Positions 44,293 to 52,963 of a DNA stretch of 64,000 nt are shown one piece after another. How positions within the stretch are numbered: the stretch's first letter is position 1; the number at the start of each line of letters is the position of its first letter. Source of the stretch: CADEFX01 sp963806735 (GTDB lineage: Bacteria > Pseudomonadota > Alphaproteobacteria > Rhizobiales > Hyphomicrobiaceae); assembly GCA_963806735.1 (NCBI GenBank), contig CAWEBE010000003.1, forward strand, positions 186,001-250,000, given 5' to 3'. The notes below the pieces were generated by a model, which saw nothing but the letters and a program-made list of their open reading frames with translations, was not told the origin of the DNA and did no database searches. Position numbers and translations under genes: made by a program.

Positions 44293-45111
44293 ATGTTTCC
44301 GCCAGAGCGCATCGTCTGTCTGACCGAAGAGACTGTCGAGACGCTCTATCTGCTGGGTGAGCAGGATCGCATTGTCGGCATCTCCGGCTACGTGGTGCGG
44401 CCGCCGCAGGCGCGCCGTGAGAAGCCGCGCGTGTCCGCGTTCACCTCGGCCGACACCGAGAAGATACTCGCGCTCAACCCTGATCTCGTTCTGAGCTTTT
44501 CCGATCTCCAGGCCGACATCGTTGCCGAGCTGATCCGCCGTGGCCTCAACGTGCATGCCTTCAATCAGCGCACCATTGCCGAGATCCTCGACATGATCTG
44601 CATGCTCGGTGCCCTGGTTGGGGCTGGCGAGCGCGCAGAGCAGCTTGCTGCCAACCTATCCGCAGGCGTCGCCGATGTTCGCGCTGCAAGTGCTGCACTT
44701 CCTCGCCGGCCGAAAGTGTTCTTCGAGGAGTGGGATGATCCACTGATCTCCGGCATCGCCTGGGTTTCGGAACTGGTCGAGGCCGCCGGCGGCATCGATC
44801 TCTTTCCCGAGCTGTCGCGCGGCCGGGCTGCCAAGGACCGCATCGTTACGCCGGACGAGGTGGTACGGCGGGCCCCCGACATCATCGTTGGATCGTGGTG
44901 CGGCAAGAAATTCCGTCCCGAGAAAGTCGCGGCGCGGCCGGGCTTTGCAGATGTTCCCGCGGTCAAGACGGGCTCGGTCCACGAGATCAAGTCGCCGCTT
45001 ATTCTGCAGCCCGGTCCTGCAGCGCTGACGGACGGTCTCGCTGCGTTACACGCAATCGTGAAACGATGGGTTTCCGAGGTGTTTCTCGCGAAACACCCTG
45101 CAACTCGCTGA
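44293..45111 (+). CDS. BtuF-like cobalamin-binding protein without signal peptide
   Basis: Encodes 272 residues beginning MFPPERIVCLTEETVETLYL. It has the two-lobe periplasmic-binding fold of BtuF/FhuD proteins (IVGISGYVVRPP, EKILALNPDLVLSFSDLQAD, VFFEEWDDPLISGIAWVSEL). No signal sequence or lipobox is present, so the product should stay in the cytoplasm unless exported otherwise. Its ATG follows repeat A5 by one base, so any ribosome-binding site must lie within the repeat (GGGA at 44282-44285). It is not part of the btu operon at 49 kb. Confidence 0.8.
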   Translation: MFPPERIVCLTEETVETLYLLGEQDRIVGISGYVVRPPQARREKPRVSAFTSADTEKILALNPDLVLSFSDLQADIVAELIRRGLNVHAFNQRTIAEILDMICMLGALVGAGERAEQLAANLSAGVADVRAASAALPRRPKVFFEEWDDPLISGIAWVSELVEAAGGIDLFPELSRGRAAKDRIVTPDEVVRRAPDIIVGSWCGKKFRPEKVAARPGFADVPAVKTGSVHEIKSPLILQPGPAALTDGLAALHAIVKRWVSEVFLAKHPATR

Positions 45112-45203
45112 TCAAATATCACAGCCACTCGAGAGCGTCGGCCAGGAGAAATGGTCGGAAGAAAGCTCCGAGTTGAGTGAACATGAGCAATTGGAGAAGT
45201 GAA

Positions 45204-45404
45204 ATGTCGAAGACGTTTGCCATGGCGCTGGCCGGCGCCCTCGCCATGGGAGTTCTCGCTGCGCCTGCGGCAGAAGCCGGTGGCAAGCACAAGCATCACC
45301 GTTTCTTCTTCAAGCCGTACCACTTCCACTCCCACGACCCCATCTGCGGCAAGTGGGCCTGGTCGCATCGGCGCGATCGGTTTGTCTGCGCGTGGTGGTA
45401 CTGA
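45204..45404 (+). CDS. Small secreted His/aromatic-rich protein
   Basis: Encodes 66 residues from the ATG at 45204 (GGAGAAG upstream). A signal peptide (MSKTFAMALAGALAMGVLAA, cleaved after AEA) leaves about 43 mature residues rich in His, Lys, Trp and Phe: KHKHHRFFFKPYHFHSHD, then CGKWAW and CAWWY. Histidines and a cysteine pair suggest metal binding or surface contact, which is inference. A terminator follows directly. Confidence 0.75.
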   Translation: MSKTFAMALAGALAMGVLAAPAAEAGGKHKHHRFFFKPYHFHSHDPICGKWAWSHRRDRFVCAWWY

Positions 45405-45428
45405 GACCCGTCGACACATGGGAGTCGC

Positions 45429-45467
45429 GAGCGCCCCTGGCCTTTGGCTGGGGGCGTCTCGTTTTTT
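45429..45467 (+). terminator. Intrinsic terminator after the small secreted protein
   Basis: GAGCGCCCC and GGGGCGTCTC form a stem with a short bulge, extended inward by GGCC/GGC pairing, followed by TTTTTT. The T-run extends into the last codons of the convergent Nudix gene. Confidence 0.75.
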
Positions 45468-45930
45468 ACCATGCCGCTTGCCGCTTCCGCCGCCCGTTGA
45501 ACTCGTCGATGCGGCGCAGCGTTGCGTTCGTCGTGCCCTCGGGCAGCGCATCTTGCGGGAAGAAGCGTGCCTCGGCGATCTCGCGCGTCGGCGTGAACGT
45601 GCGCCTGTGCTCCCAGGCGCGCACCACGAACAGGATCACGTGGTCGCCCGGAAACCGCTCGCCGTTGCAATAGATGCCGAACAGCTCCGGGGCATCACCA
45701 TTGATGCCAATGCCTGTCTCTTCGAGCAGCTCGCGCTCGAGCGCCGTCTGGACGGTCTCGTTGAACTCCACGCCGCCGCCCGGAAAGTGCCAGCCGCGCG
45801 TATAGGTGTGCCGGATGAGGAGCAGGCGGTTGTCGCCATCGATCACGAGGGCACGCACGCCGAGCGTCAGCCCCCGGCTCAAGCGCCAGTAGCGCTGCAG
45901 CAGCTTTTTCGCGACGTACTCGTAGCGCAA
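45466..45930 (-). CDS. Nudix hydrolase
   Basis: Encodes 154 residues. The Nudix box is GGGVEFNETVQTALERELLEETGI, split here as GGGVEFNE and RELLEETGI with the Glu pair for metal binding. The rest is short, with GWHFPGG leading into it. It hydrolyses a nucleoside diphosphate derivative; the substrate is unknown. Its stop is inside the T-run of the convergent terminator. Confidence 0.9.
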   Translation of the reverse strand: MRYEYVAKKLLQRYWRLSRGLTLGVRALVIDGDNRLLLIRHTYTRGWHFPGGGVEFNETVQTALERELLEETGIGINGDAPELFGIYCNGERFPGDHVILFVVRAWEHRRTFTPTREIAEARFFPQDALPEGTTNATLRRIDEFNGRRKRQAAW

Positions 45931-45996
45931 AGGCTTTCACCTCGAGGCTTGCGGGCGCTGGCGTCCGATGCGTGGTGCGGTTATGACCGATAGACC

Positions 45997-46941
45997 ATGG
46001 GCACGACCTTTACACTGGCACATCTTTCGGACGTGCATCTTCAACCTATGCCGCCTATCAGTTTGGGGCATTGGCGGCCGAAGCGCGTGCTGGGTTATGC
46101 CAATTGGTATCGCAACCGCAAGGGCGTGCATTTGCGCCAGGTCGTCGATCAGCTTGTCGCCGACATGGCGGAGCAGAAATCCGATCACATCGCGGTCACC
46201 GGCGATCTCGTCAACATCGGGTTGCCACAGGAGCACGCCTGGGCGCTGGAATGGTTACGCTCGCTCGGGCCGCCAGACCAGGTGACCGTGATCCCCGGCA
46301 ACCATGACATCTATGTGCGCCTCCTGCGTGATCCGGGCGCCATGCGTTGGCGCGACTACATGACATCGAATGTGGAAGGACTGCTGGTCGTCGATGCGAA
46401 CAATGCGGTGGGTTTTCCATTCGTCCGCCGCTTCGGCAATATCGCGCTGATCGGCGTCAATTCTGCAGCTCCCATGCCTCCGATCATCGCTGCCGGACGC
46501 GTCGGCCACGAGCAACGGGCGCGCCTCGCCGATGCTCTCGACGCGTTGGGCCGAGAGGGGCTCGTGCGTATCGTCCTCATCCATCATCCGCCATTACCGG
46601 GTCAGGCACCCTGGTCACGCGGGCTGCGCGACGCGGCCCAGCTGGAGCAAATCCTGAACACCCACGGCGCCGAGCTTATTCTGCACGGACACAATCACAC
46701 CAATACGCTGGCCGCATGCCGCTGGAAGAGCGCGTCCGTGCCGGTGGTCGGGATAGCCTCCGCGTCGATCGGCCGGGCGTACAAAGACGAGCCGCTCGGC
46801 CGTTACAACCTGATACGCATCCAACTCGACGAAGGCGGACATCGCATCGAGATCATCGGGCGCGGATTGACCGAGCCGGGCGGCGGGGTGGTCGAGCTCG
46901 AGCGCCGCTGGCTCGACACCCGCGCTTCCGTTGCGAGTTGA
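45997..46941 (+). CDS. Calcineurin-like metallophosphoesterase
   Basis: Encodes 314 residues with the family motifs: LAHLSDVHLQP (D, H), VTGDLVNIG, VTVIPGNHDIYV, VLIHHPPLP and LHGHNHTNTL. No signal peptide is seen, so it acts in the cytoplasm. It is related to CpdA/Icc-type phosphodiesterases, but cAMP activity cannot be concluded. It diverges from the Nudix gene by about 65 bp. Confidence 0.9.
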   Translation: MGTTFTLAHLSDVHLQPMPPISLGHWRPKRVLGYANWYRNRKGVHLRQVVDQLVADMAEQKSDHIAVTGDLVNIGLPQEHAWALEWLRSLGPPDQVTVIPGNHDIYVRLLRDPGAMRWRDYMTSNVEGLLVVDANNAVGFPFVRRFGNIALIGVNSAAPMPPIIAAGRVGHEQRARLADALDALGREGLVRIVLIHHPPLPGQAPWSRGLRDAAQLEQILNTHGAELILHGHNHTNTLAACRWKSASVPVVGIASASIGRAYKDEPLGRYNLIRIQLDEGGHRIEIIGRGLTEPGGGVVELERRWLDTRASVAS

Positions 46942-47053
46942 GAAAACCGCAAGGCGGCCCTGAGGAAACATCAGGCAGCCGATCACCGGCGACCGACTAT
47001 GGTGCGCGCAGGCGCTGCTCCGGCGCACGCAGCAATTATCACAGGATATCCAG

Positions 47054-48283
47054 ATGCAGAAGGTGGCTCCGGCCGGCGCGCAAGGCAGCGTGCGGCCGCT
47101 CTGGCTGATCGTCGCATCCGCGGCCGGGATCGTCGGCATCTCCATGGGCCTGCGCCAAGTCATGGGGCTGTTCCTGCCGCCGATGACGCGTGACCTCGGC
47201 CTCAGTCGCGAAGCATTCGCGCTGGCCATGGCCGTCGCCAACCTGGTCTGGGGGCTCGGCTCTCCGCTGGCTGGAGCCGTGGCCGACAAGTACGGCGCCG
47301 GTCGCGTGGTCGTCATCGGCGCGCTTGCCACCATGCTCGGTCTCTATTTGATGCAGGCGGCAACGTCCGAGCCGGCGCTGCTCATCAGCGGCATATTGCT
47401 GGGAGTTGGGATCAGCGGCGCCGGCATCACGTCCTTGATGGGAGTGGTCGGGCGCAATGCGCCGCCGGAGAAACGGACGTCGGCTATCGCCGCCGTAGGC
47501 ATGGGTGGTGGCGTGGGCGTCCTGATCGCACTGCCCTACACGCATATCGTCATGGAGCTGCTGGGCTGGAAGGCCTGTCTGATCGTGCTGGTGGTTACCG
47601 CCGCGGTCATGCTGCCGCTCGGATGGGCCTTGTCCGGGCGGCCGGTTGCGATCGCTGCCGAGAAGCCCCAGCTGTTGGGCGAAGCACTGCGCGAGGCGTT
47701 CACGCATTCGAGCTTCTGGCTGCTGACCGCTGGTTTCTTCGTGTGCGGTTTTCACCTGGCTTTCTACGGTGTACATCTGCCGGCCTACGTCGCCGACCTC
47801 GGCATGCCGTCCAGCGTGGCACCGATCGCGCTCACGCTGGTTGGCATCTCCAACATGGTTGGCATCTGGCTGGCTGGAAAATGGGGCCAATCGCTGCCCA
47901 AGCACTATGGCCTGAGCCTCATCTATGCCGCCCGGGCAGTCGTGTTCCTGGGCTTCCTGTTCCTGCCCATGACCCCGGTCACGGTGGTGGTACTGAGCGT
48001 GCTGCTGGGCTTCCTGTGGCTCTCCACCGTGCCACTGACCAGCGCCCTTGTGGCCACCTTCTTCGGTCCGGCCTGGATGTCGATGCTGTACGGGTTCGTG
48101 TTCCTTTCCCACCAGATCGGCTCGTTTCTGGGGGTCTGGCTGGCGGGCCGGCTTTTCGACATGACCAAGTCCTATGATATGATGTGGTGGTTGTCGGTGG
48201 CGCTGGGCGTATTCGCGGCGCTGATCAACTGGCCGATCAAGGAGCAGCCGGTGGCACGGCTGGCGGCCAGTCCGGCGAGATAG
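47054..48283 (+). CDS. MFS transporter
   Basis: Encodes 409 residues with twelve predicted helices. The MFS motif between helices 2 and 3 is GSPLAGAVADKYGAGRVV. It resembles the oxalate/formate-antiporter-like branch used for organic acids, but the substrate is not known. AGGATATCC precedes the ATG. A small gene follows 15 bp later, and then the cobalamin riboswitch. Confidence 0.9.
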   Translation: MQKVAPAGAQGSVRPLWLIVASAAGIVGISMGLRQVMGLFLPPMTRDLGLSREAFALAMAVANLVWGLGSPLAGAVADKYGAGRVVVIGALATMLGLYLMQAATSEPALLISGILLGVGISGAGITSLMGVVGRNAPPEKRTSAIAAVGMGGGVGVLIALPYTHIVMELLGWKACLIVLVVTAAVMLPLGWALSGRPVAIAAEKPQLLGEALREAFTHSSFWLLTAGFFVCGFHLAFYGVHLPAYVADLGMPSSVAPIALTLVGISNMVGIWLAGKWGQSLPKHYGLSLIYAARAVVFLGFLFLPMTPVTVVVLSVLLGFLWLSTVPLTSALVATFFGPAWMSMLYGFVFLSHQIGSFLGVWLAGRLFDMTKSYDMMWWLSVALGVFAALINWPIKEQPVARLAASPAR

Positions 48284-48298
48284 CAACGCTGAAAGAGC

Positions 48299-48490
48299 AT
48301 GCAGCGGCTGGAGCAGACATCGAATAGCGATACACACACCGTCTCCGGTGTGGCGCCCACGCGCGCGCGCCTCGTCATTGCCGGCGGCGTTGCGGTCGTG
48401 ATCGCAGGCGCGCTGTACCTGATGGCCGTGCGCGGCGAAGCCCTGCTGGTCGACCTGTCTCAGCTTGCCGGCCGCGTCTGGTGCTTCTGA
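48299..48490 (+). CDS. Small single-helix membrane protein
   Basis: Encodes 63 residues with one membrane helix (ARLVIAGGVAVVIAGALYLM) and a short tail RGEALLVDLSQLAGRVWCF. Similar tails (ALLVDLS) occur in small membrane proteins of other Hyphomicrobiales, from memory. It begins 15 bp after the MFS gene and may be coupled to it. Confidence 0.55.
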   Translation: MQRLEQTSNSDTHTVSGVAPTRARLVIAGGVAVVIAGALYLMAVRGEALLVDLSQLAGRVWCF

Positions 48491-48629
48491 AACGCGAAGC
48501 TCGTTCGAAGCAAACCTCGAGATCCGACGAGCTTGTGCGCAGGAGCACTTGTCCTGTGTCGCTACTGGCACACACGCGCGTTCTTGCATACGTGCGATTG
48601 ACTCTCGCCGCGCGCCTCTGCTTCGCTGG

Positions 48630-48845
48630 AGGTGCGTGACGGTTCTTGTCGGCGCTCTGTCAGGGCATCGGCGAGTGAAAAGGGAACGCGGTACGGGGCC
48701 ATTTGCTCTCATGCCGCGGCTGCCCCCGCAACTGTAGGCGGCAAGCCTCGCTCCAAAATGCCACTGACGGCGCCTGCGAAGGCGTCCTCGGGAAGGCCGG
48801 AACGAGGCGCTCGAGCCGCGAGCCAGGAGACCTGCCGGCACGGGT
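48630..48845 (+). promoter_or_regulatory. Cobalamin (B12) riboswitch
   Basis: Contains the conserved core elements in order: GCGAGTGAAAAGGGAACGCGG (about 48671-48691), the B12 box region GCTGCCCCCGCAACTGTA (48719-48736), GCCACTG (48770-48776), CGGGAAGGC (48789-48797) and GAGCCAGGAGACCTGCC (48820-48837). It is about 220 bp upstream of btuB on the same strand. A CGGCGACT/AGTCGCCG hairpin (48891-48923) lies between them without a T-run; it may be part of a translational expression platform. B12 binding should turn off btuBFCD. Confidence 0.95.
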
Positions 48846-49067
48846 CGCCCATCTTCCGTACGGGGCGTGCGGGAGAACGGAGAGCCGTAGCGGCGACTGT
48901 AGTCGGGTTGGGAGTAGTCGCCGGGGTATGTCAGCAGGTCAGCCGATAATTCGTCGTTCGTCGTAGTGTCCGCGCTGTATGCGTGGGCATTGTTTGCGTT
49001 CGCCATGATTGTCGTCAGTCCGAGGCCGCCACGGCGGATGCTCCCCTAGTCGCAACGGGGAGCTCTT

Positions 49068-51092
49068 ATGCTTTGCAGGAATTGGCTGCGCCGCAGCCAA
49101 GCGCAGATCGTTTGTTCTATCGCACTTTTTCTATTTGTTGCCGCCTCGCCGGCTGCTGCACAGACGCAGTTGCCGGGGATCGTCGTCGAGGGGGCGACAT
49201 TGGCATTGCCTTCCGAGGTTCAACAGCCGGATGGCGGCTACGGTGTGGAAGCGGAGAAGCTCGGCACTGCCGTGACTGTGGTCACGGGAGAAGAATTGCG
49301 GCGCCAGCAGATCCGGCATGCAGCAGATGCACTGCGCAATCTGCCCGGCGTTACGGTCAGCCGCACCGGCGGCTTTGCCGGTGAGACGCAGGTGCGCATC
49401 CGTGGTGCGGAGGCCAACCACACGCTCGTGATGATCGATGGCGTGATCGCTAACCAGGCCAATACCGGCGAGTTCGACTTCGCGCTCTTGCCGGCTGAGG
49501 CCATCGATCGCATCGAGGTCATTCGCGGCGCGCAAAGTGGCTTGTACGGCTCCGGCGCGATCGGCGGCGTCATAAACATCATCACCAAGAGCGGCAACGG
49601 GCCGCCGCAGGCGAGCGTGTGGTCCGAGGTGGGCTCGTTCAAGACCGTCGAAGGCGGCATCACCGTGTCGGGCGGCACCGACAAGGCGCACGGGTTGATC
49701 TCTTACAGCGTGCGCCAGGCGAACGGCTTCAACATTGCCGATGAGGGGTCGGAGACGGACGCCTTCCAGCGCCGCAGCTTCCTGTTCAAGGGCGGCATCA
49801 AACCGACCGACGTCTTCAAGCTCGATTTTGTGCTGCGCAACTCCGAGAAGCGCGGCGACCGCGACGACGAGCGCTTCTTAGGTACAGGCCTCACCACACA
49901 AACCGATACGTTCAGCAATTTTTCCACGAGCTACTGGCTTGCCGGTGTCGAAGGCACGCTCGACACCTTCGGCGGCGCGCTCACCCACAAGCTCAAGGCA
50001 AACTACACTTCGGCGGTACTGGAAGACTTCCTGATCCCTCTCGACAGGTCGTTTGTGTCGCCGTCGCGCAACGACAACGAGCGTGAGAACTTCGGCTACC
50101 AGGCGACCTTGCGCTTCGACACGCCGGCCATCGCCGGACCGGCCAAGCACTTCCTTACCGGGCTCGTCGAGCACGAGAGCGAGCGCTTTACTCCCGTGAC
50201 CGGCACCAATACCGAGCACGAGCGCAAACGTCTGGCGTTCGCGGGCGAGTATCGCGGCGAGTTTGCCAACCGCCTGTTCGTCACCGGCAACCTACGCCAT
50301 GACGACAACGATACCTTCGACGACTTCACGACCTGGCGCCTCGGCGCCTCGCTGAAGCTGAACGAATGGCTCCGGCCGCATACCAGCGTCGGCACCGGCG
50401 TCAGGCTGCCCACCATGGTCGAGCAGTTCGGCGAGTTTCCCAACTTCACGCCGAATCCGAACCTCGTCGCCGAGGAGAGCTTCGGTTGGGACGCCGGCAT
50501 CGAGGCGACCCTCTGGAAGGGGCGTGCCGTTCTCGATGTGACTTATTTCAAAACCGATCTGAAGAACGAGATCGACACGCTGTTCCTGCTGGGGGGCGAT
50601 ACGACGGTCATCAATCTGGTCGGTACCAGCCGCCGCCAGGGGATCGAGGTGTCTGGCCGCTGGCATCTGTGGCCTACGTTATCGCTTGGGGCCGCCTATA
50701 CGTGGCTCGATGCGCGCGACAACGTCGATCAGCCCGAGATACGCCGGCCCGAGCATTCCGGGCGCATCGACGTGTCCTACGGCTTCGGCGATGGCCGCGG
50801 CAATGTCACGGTCGCGGCTCATTACAACGGCCGCGCCCGTGACACGGCTTTTGAGCTGCCGGCCTTCACTCCGACTCCCGTGACTCTCGATGACTATTGG
50901 CTCCTTACGGCCGCCGCATCCTGGAAGGTGAAGCCTGGTGTTGAGCTCTTCGGCAGAGTGGAAAATCTGATCGACGAGACGTATGAGGAGGTGTTCGGCT
51001 TCAACACGGCCGGCATAGCAGCGTACGGTGGCGTCAGGATCACCTTCGGCGGCGAGGACGGGGCGATTTTCGCCCCGGCAGCGGGCAGGTAG
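49068..51092 (+). CDS. btuB: TonB-dependent vitamin B12 receptor
   Basis: Encodes 674 residues. A signal peptide (CSIALFLFVAASPAAAQ) is followed by a short N-terminal box TQLPGIVVEG. The plug domain has LRNLPGVTVSRTGGFAGET and IEVIRGAQSGLYGSGAIGGV. A 22-stranded barrel ends with a strand whose last region is AYGGVRITFGG. The riboswitch upstream and btuFCD downstream make B12 the likely substrate. The ribosome-binding site is GGGGAGC. Some extra C-terminal residues follow the last strand. Confidence 0.93.
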   Translation: MLCRNWLRRSQAQIVCSIALFLFVAASPAAAQTQLPGIVVEGATLALPSEVQQPDGGYGVEAEKLGTAVTVVTGEELRRQQIRHAADALRNLPGVTVSRTGGFAGETQVRIRGAEANHTLVMIDGVIANQANTGEFDFALLPAEAIDRIEVIRGAQSGLYGSGAIGGVINIITKSGNGPPQASVWSEVGSFKTVEGGITVSGGTDKAHGLISYSVRQANGFNIADEGSETDAFQRRSFLFKGGIKPTDVFKLDFVLRNSEKRGDRDDERFLGTGLTTQTDTFSNFSTSYWLAGVEGTLDTFGGALTHKLKANYTSAVLEDFLIPLDRSFVSPSRNDNERENFGYQATLRFDTPAIAGPAKHFLTGLVEHESERFTPVTGTNTEHERKRLAFAGEYRGEFANRLFVTGNLRHDDNDTFDDFTTWRLGASLKLNEWLRPHTSVGTGVRLPTMVEQFGEFPNFTPNPNLVAEESFGWDAGIEATLWKGRAVLDVTYFKTDLKNEIDTLFLLGGDTTVINLVGTSRRQGIEVSGRWHLWPTLSLGAAYTWLDARDNVDQPEIRRPEHSGRIDVSYGFGDGRGNVTVAAHYNGRARDTAFELPAFTPTPVTLDDYWLLTAAASWKVKPGVELFGRVENLIDETYEEVFGFNTAGIAAYGGVRITFGGEDGAIFAPAAGR

Positions 51093-51098
51093 GATCAC

Positions 51099-51962
51099 TT
51101 GACGGGACGAACTGGTGTCGTTGCAGCGCTCATGGCGGTGATGCTGGCCCTTGCGCCAGCCGCCGCAAAGGGCGATGCGCTGCCCAAGCGCATCGTCTCG
51201 CTCAACCTGTGCACGGACCAGATCCTGGTGGACCTGGTGCCGCGCCAGCGCATCGCTGCGGTCAGTCACCTCGCCGCCGATCCGCTCGTCTCCGCCGTAG
51301 CGGAGAAGGCCCGCGGCATTCCCTGGACGCGCGGCGAGGCAGAGGTGGTGCTGTCGTATGCGCCCGATCTGGTGATCGCGGGCGAATACACGACGCCAGC
51401 GACGGTGGCTCTGCTGGAGCGTCTCGGACTGAAGGTGATGAAAGTGCCACTGGCCAGCGACATCGCCGGTCTGCGTGCGGTTACCTATCAGATCGCCGAT
51501 GCCGTCGGCGCGCGCGATGCGGCCGATGCCCTGCTCGCGGAGTTCGACCGGCGTCTGCGCGCCGTCACCGTGCCTCATGTGCCCAATATGCCCACGGCTG
51601 TCGTCTATCAGGTCAACGGTTTGGCCGCAGGACCGGGAAGCCTCGCGGACTCTGTGCTGCGAGCAGCCGGGCTTCGCAATCTTGCCGGTGAGCTGGGCCT
51701 CGGCCCCGGCGGCCAGCTTGCGCTGGAAGCATTGGTGGCAAAGCCGCCCGATCTCATCATCCTGTCGGGTCCGGTGGACGAGTATCGCGCTGCGATCGCG
51801 GACAACCTGCGCCATCCGGCGCTGGCGGCGATCATGCGCGCGCACGCGTCGGTTACGTTGCCGTGGCGGCTATGGTTGTGCGCAACCCCGCATCTCGCTG
51901 ACGCTATCGAGCGGCTTGCAGTTGTGCGCGGCGACATCGCGCGGAGCCGCGCCGTTCGATGA
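51099..51962 (+). CDS. btuF: Periplasmic B12-binding protein, TTG start
   Basis: Encodes 287 residues from TTG at 51099, with AGGATCAC just before it. The signal peptide is VVAALMAVMLALAPAAAKG. The fold matches BtuF: KRIVSLNLCTDQILVDLVP, VVLSYAPDLVIAGEYTTPA and LPWRLWLCATPHL. It passes cobalamin from BtuB to BtuCD. The start is 6 bp after btuB, and it overlaps btuC by 4 bp (ATGA). Confidence 0.92.
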   Translation: MTGRTGVVAALMAVMLALAPAAAKGDALPKRIVSLNLCTDQILVDLVPRQRIAAVSHLAADPLVSAVAEKARGIPWTRGEAEVVLSYAPDLVIAGEYTTPATVALLERLGLKVMKVPLASDIAGLRAVTYQIADAVGARDAADALLAEFDRRLRAVTVPHVPNMPTAVVYQVNGLAAGPGSLADSVLRAAGLRNLAGELGLGPGGQLALEALVAKPPDLIILSGPVDEYRAAIADNLRHPALAAIMRAHASVTLPWRLWLCATPHLADAIERLAVVRGDIARSRAVR

Positions 51963-52963
51963 CAGCCGCACCGCAATTCAGTGGCTCGAACTGGCTCAGC
52001 GGCATCCGCCGTCTGTACCTGCTGCTCGGCGGCGGTGTGGTGCTGCTTGCTGCGTTATCGCTGCTCGTTGGACCTGCGGGGTTCGGCCTCCCCTCGGGTG
52101 AGGCGGGTAGACTGATCCTCGCCGAGATCCGATTGCCGCGCACGCTGCTGGCCGCTCTCACGGGAGCTGCGCTGGCGCTAGCAGGGGCAGCGCTGCAGGG
52201 CTACCTGCGCAACCCGCTGGCCGAGCCCGGCATCATCGGCATATCCAGCGGCGCCGGGCTGGGAGCGGTGCTTGCGATTCACACCGGCATGTCCGCGGCT
52301 GTGGCCTTGGCATTGCCGCTCGGCGGGCTCGCCGGAGCAGCAATCGCAACCTTGACGGTGCTGGCTCTGGCAGGCGAACGAGGCGGGGCGTTGACGCTCA
52401 TTCTCGCCGGCGTGGCGGTCTCCAGCGTTGCGACAGCACTCATCTCGCTGACGCTCAGCCTTTCCGCCAATCCCTTTGCTGCCGTCGAGATCGTATTCTG
52501 GTTGCTCGGTTCGCTCGCGGACCGCAGCATGACGCACGTGTGGCTGGCAGGACCGCTGATGCTGGCCGGCATGGCCGTTCTGCTGTGGCTCGGCCCCAGT
52601 CTCGACGCGCTGACGCTGGGTGAGGATGCGGCGCAGAACCTCGGAATTGATCTTATCCGCGTGCGCCAGCTTCTCGTCGCCGGGACGGCGCTAGCCGTGG
52701 GAGCAGCGACGGCCATCGTCGGCACCATAGCTTTCGTCGGTCTCGTGGTGCCGCACGTCCTGCGTCCGTTCGTTGGTCATACGCCGTCGCGCCTCCTGCC
52801 GGCCAGCATGCTCGGCGGGGCGGCACTGGTGCTCGCCTCCGATATCGCTCTTCGGCTCCTCACGCCGGGCGGCGAGCTGCGTCTCGGCGTGCTGACCGCG
52901 CTGATGGGCGCGCCATTCTTCCTGTGGCTCGTGCTCAAGATGCGCGCGGAGCTGCTGCCGTGA
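51959..52963 (+). CDS. btuC: B12 ABC transporter permease
   Basis: Encodes 334 residues with nine to ten membrane helices of the FecCD/BtuC family, including PRTLLAALTGAALALAGAAL, NPLAEPGIIGISSGAGLGAV and the C-terminal GVLTALMGAPFFLWLVLK. Two copies form the pore of the BtuCD importer. It overlaps both btuF and btuD (ATGA and GTGA), so the three are translationally coupled. Confidence 0.94.
   Translation: MTAAPQFSGSNWLSGIRRLYLLLGGGVVLLAALSLLVGPAGFGLPSGEAGRLILAEIRLPRTLLAALTGAALALAGAALQGYLRNPLAEPGIIGISSGAGLGAVLAIHTGMSAAVALALPLGGLAGAAIATLTVLALAGERGGALTLILAGVAVSSVATALISLTLSLSANPFAAVEIVFWLLGSLADRSMTHVWLAGPLMLAGMAVLLWLGPSLDALTLGEDAAQNLGIDLIRVRQLLVAGTALAVGAATAIVGTIAFVGLVVPHVLRPFVGHTPSRLLPASMLGGAALVLASDIALRLLTPGGELRLGVLTALMGAPFFLWLVLKMRAELLP

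Noticed and set aside
47039..49006. 655-codon minus-strand open frame across the MFS gene and riboswitch
   Set aside because: Antisense of a clear MFS gene and of the structured B12 riboswitch; composition is repetitive Arg/Gln/His.
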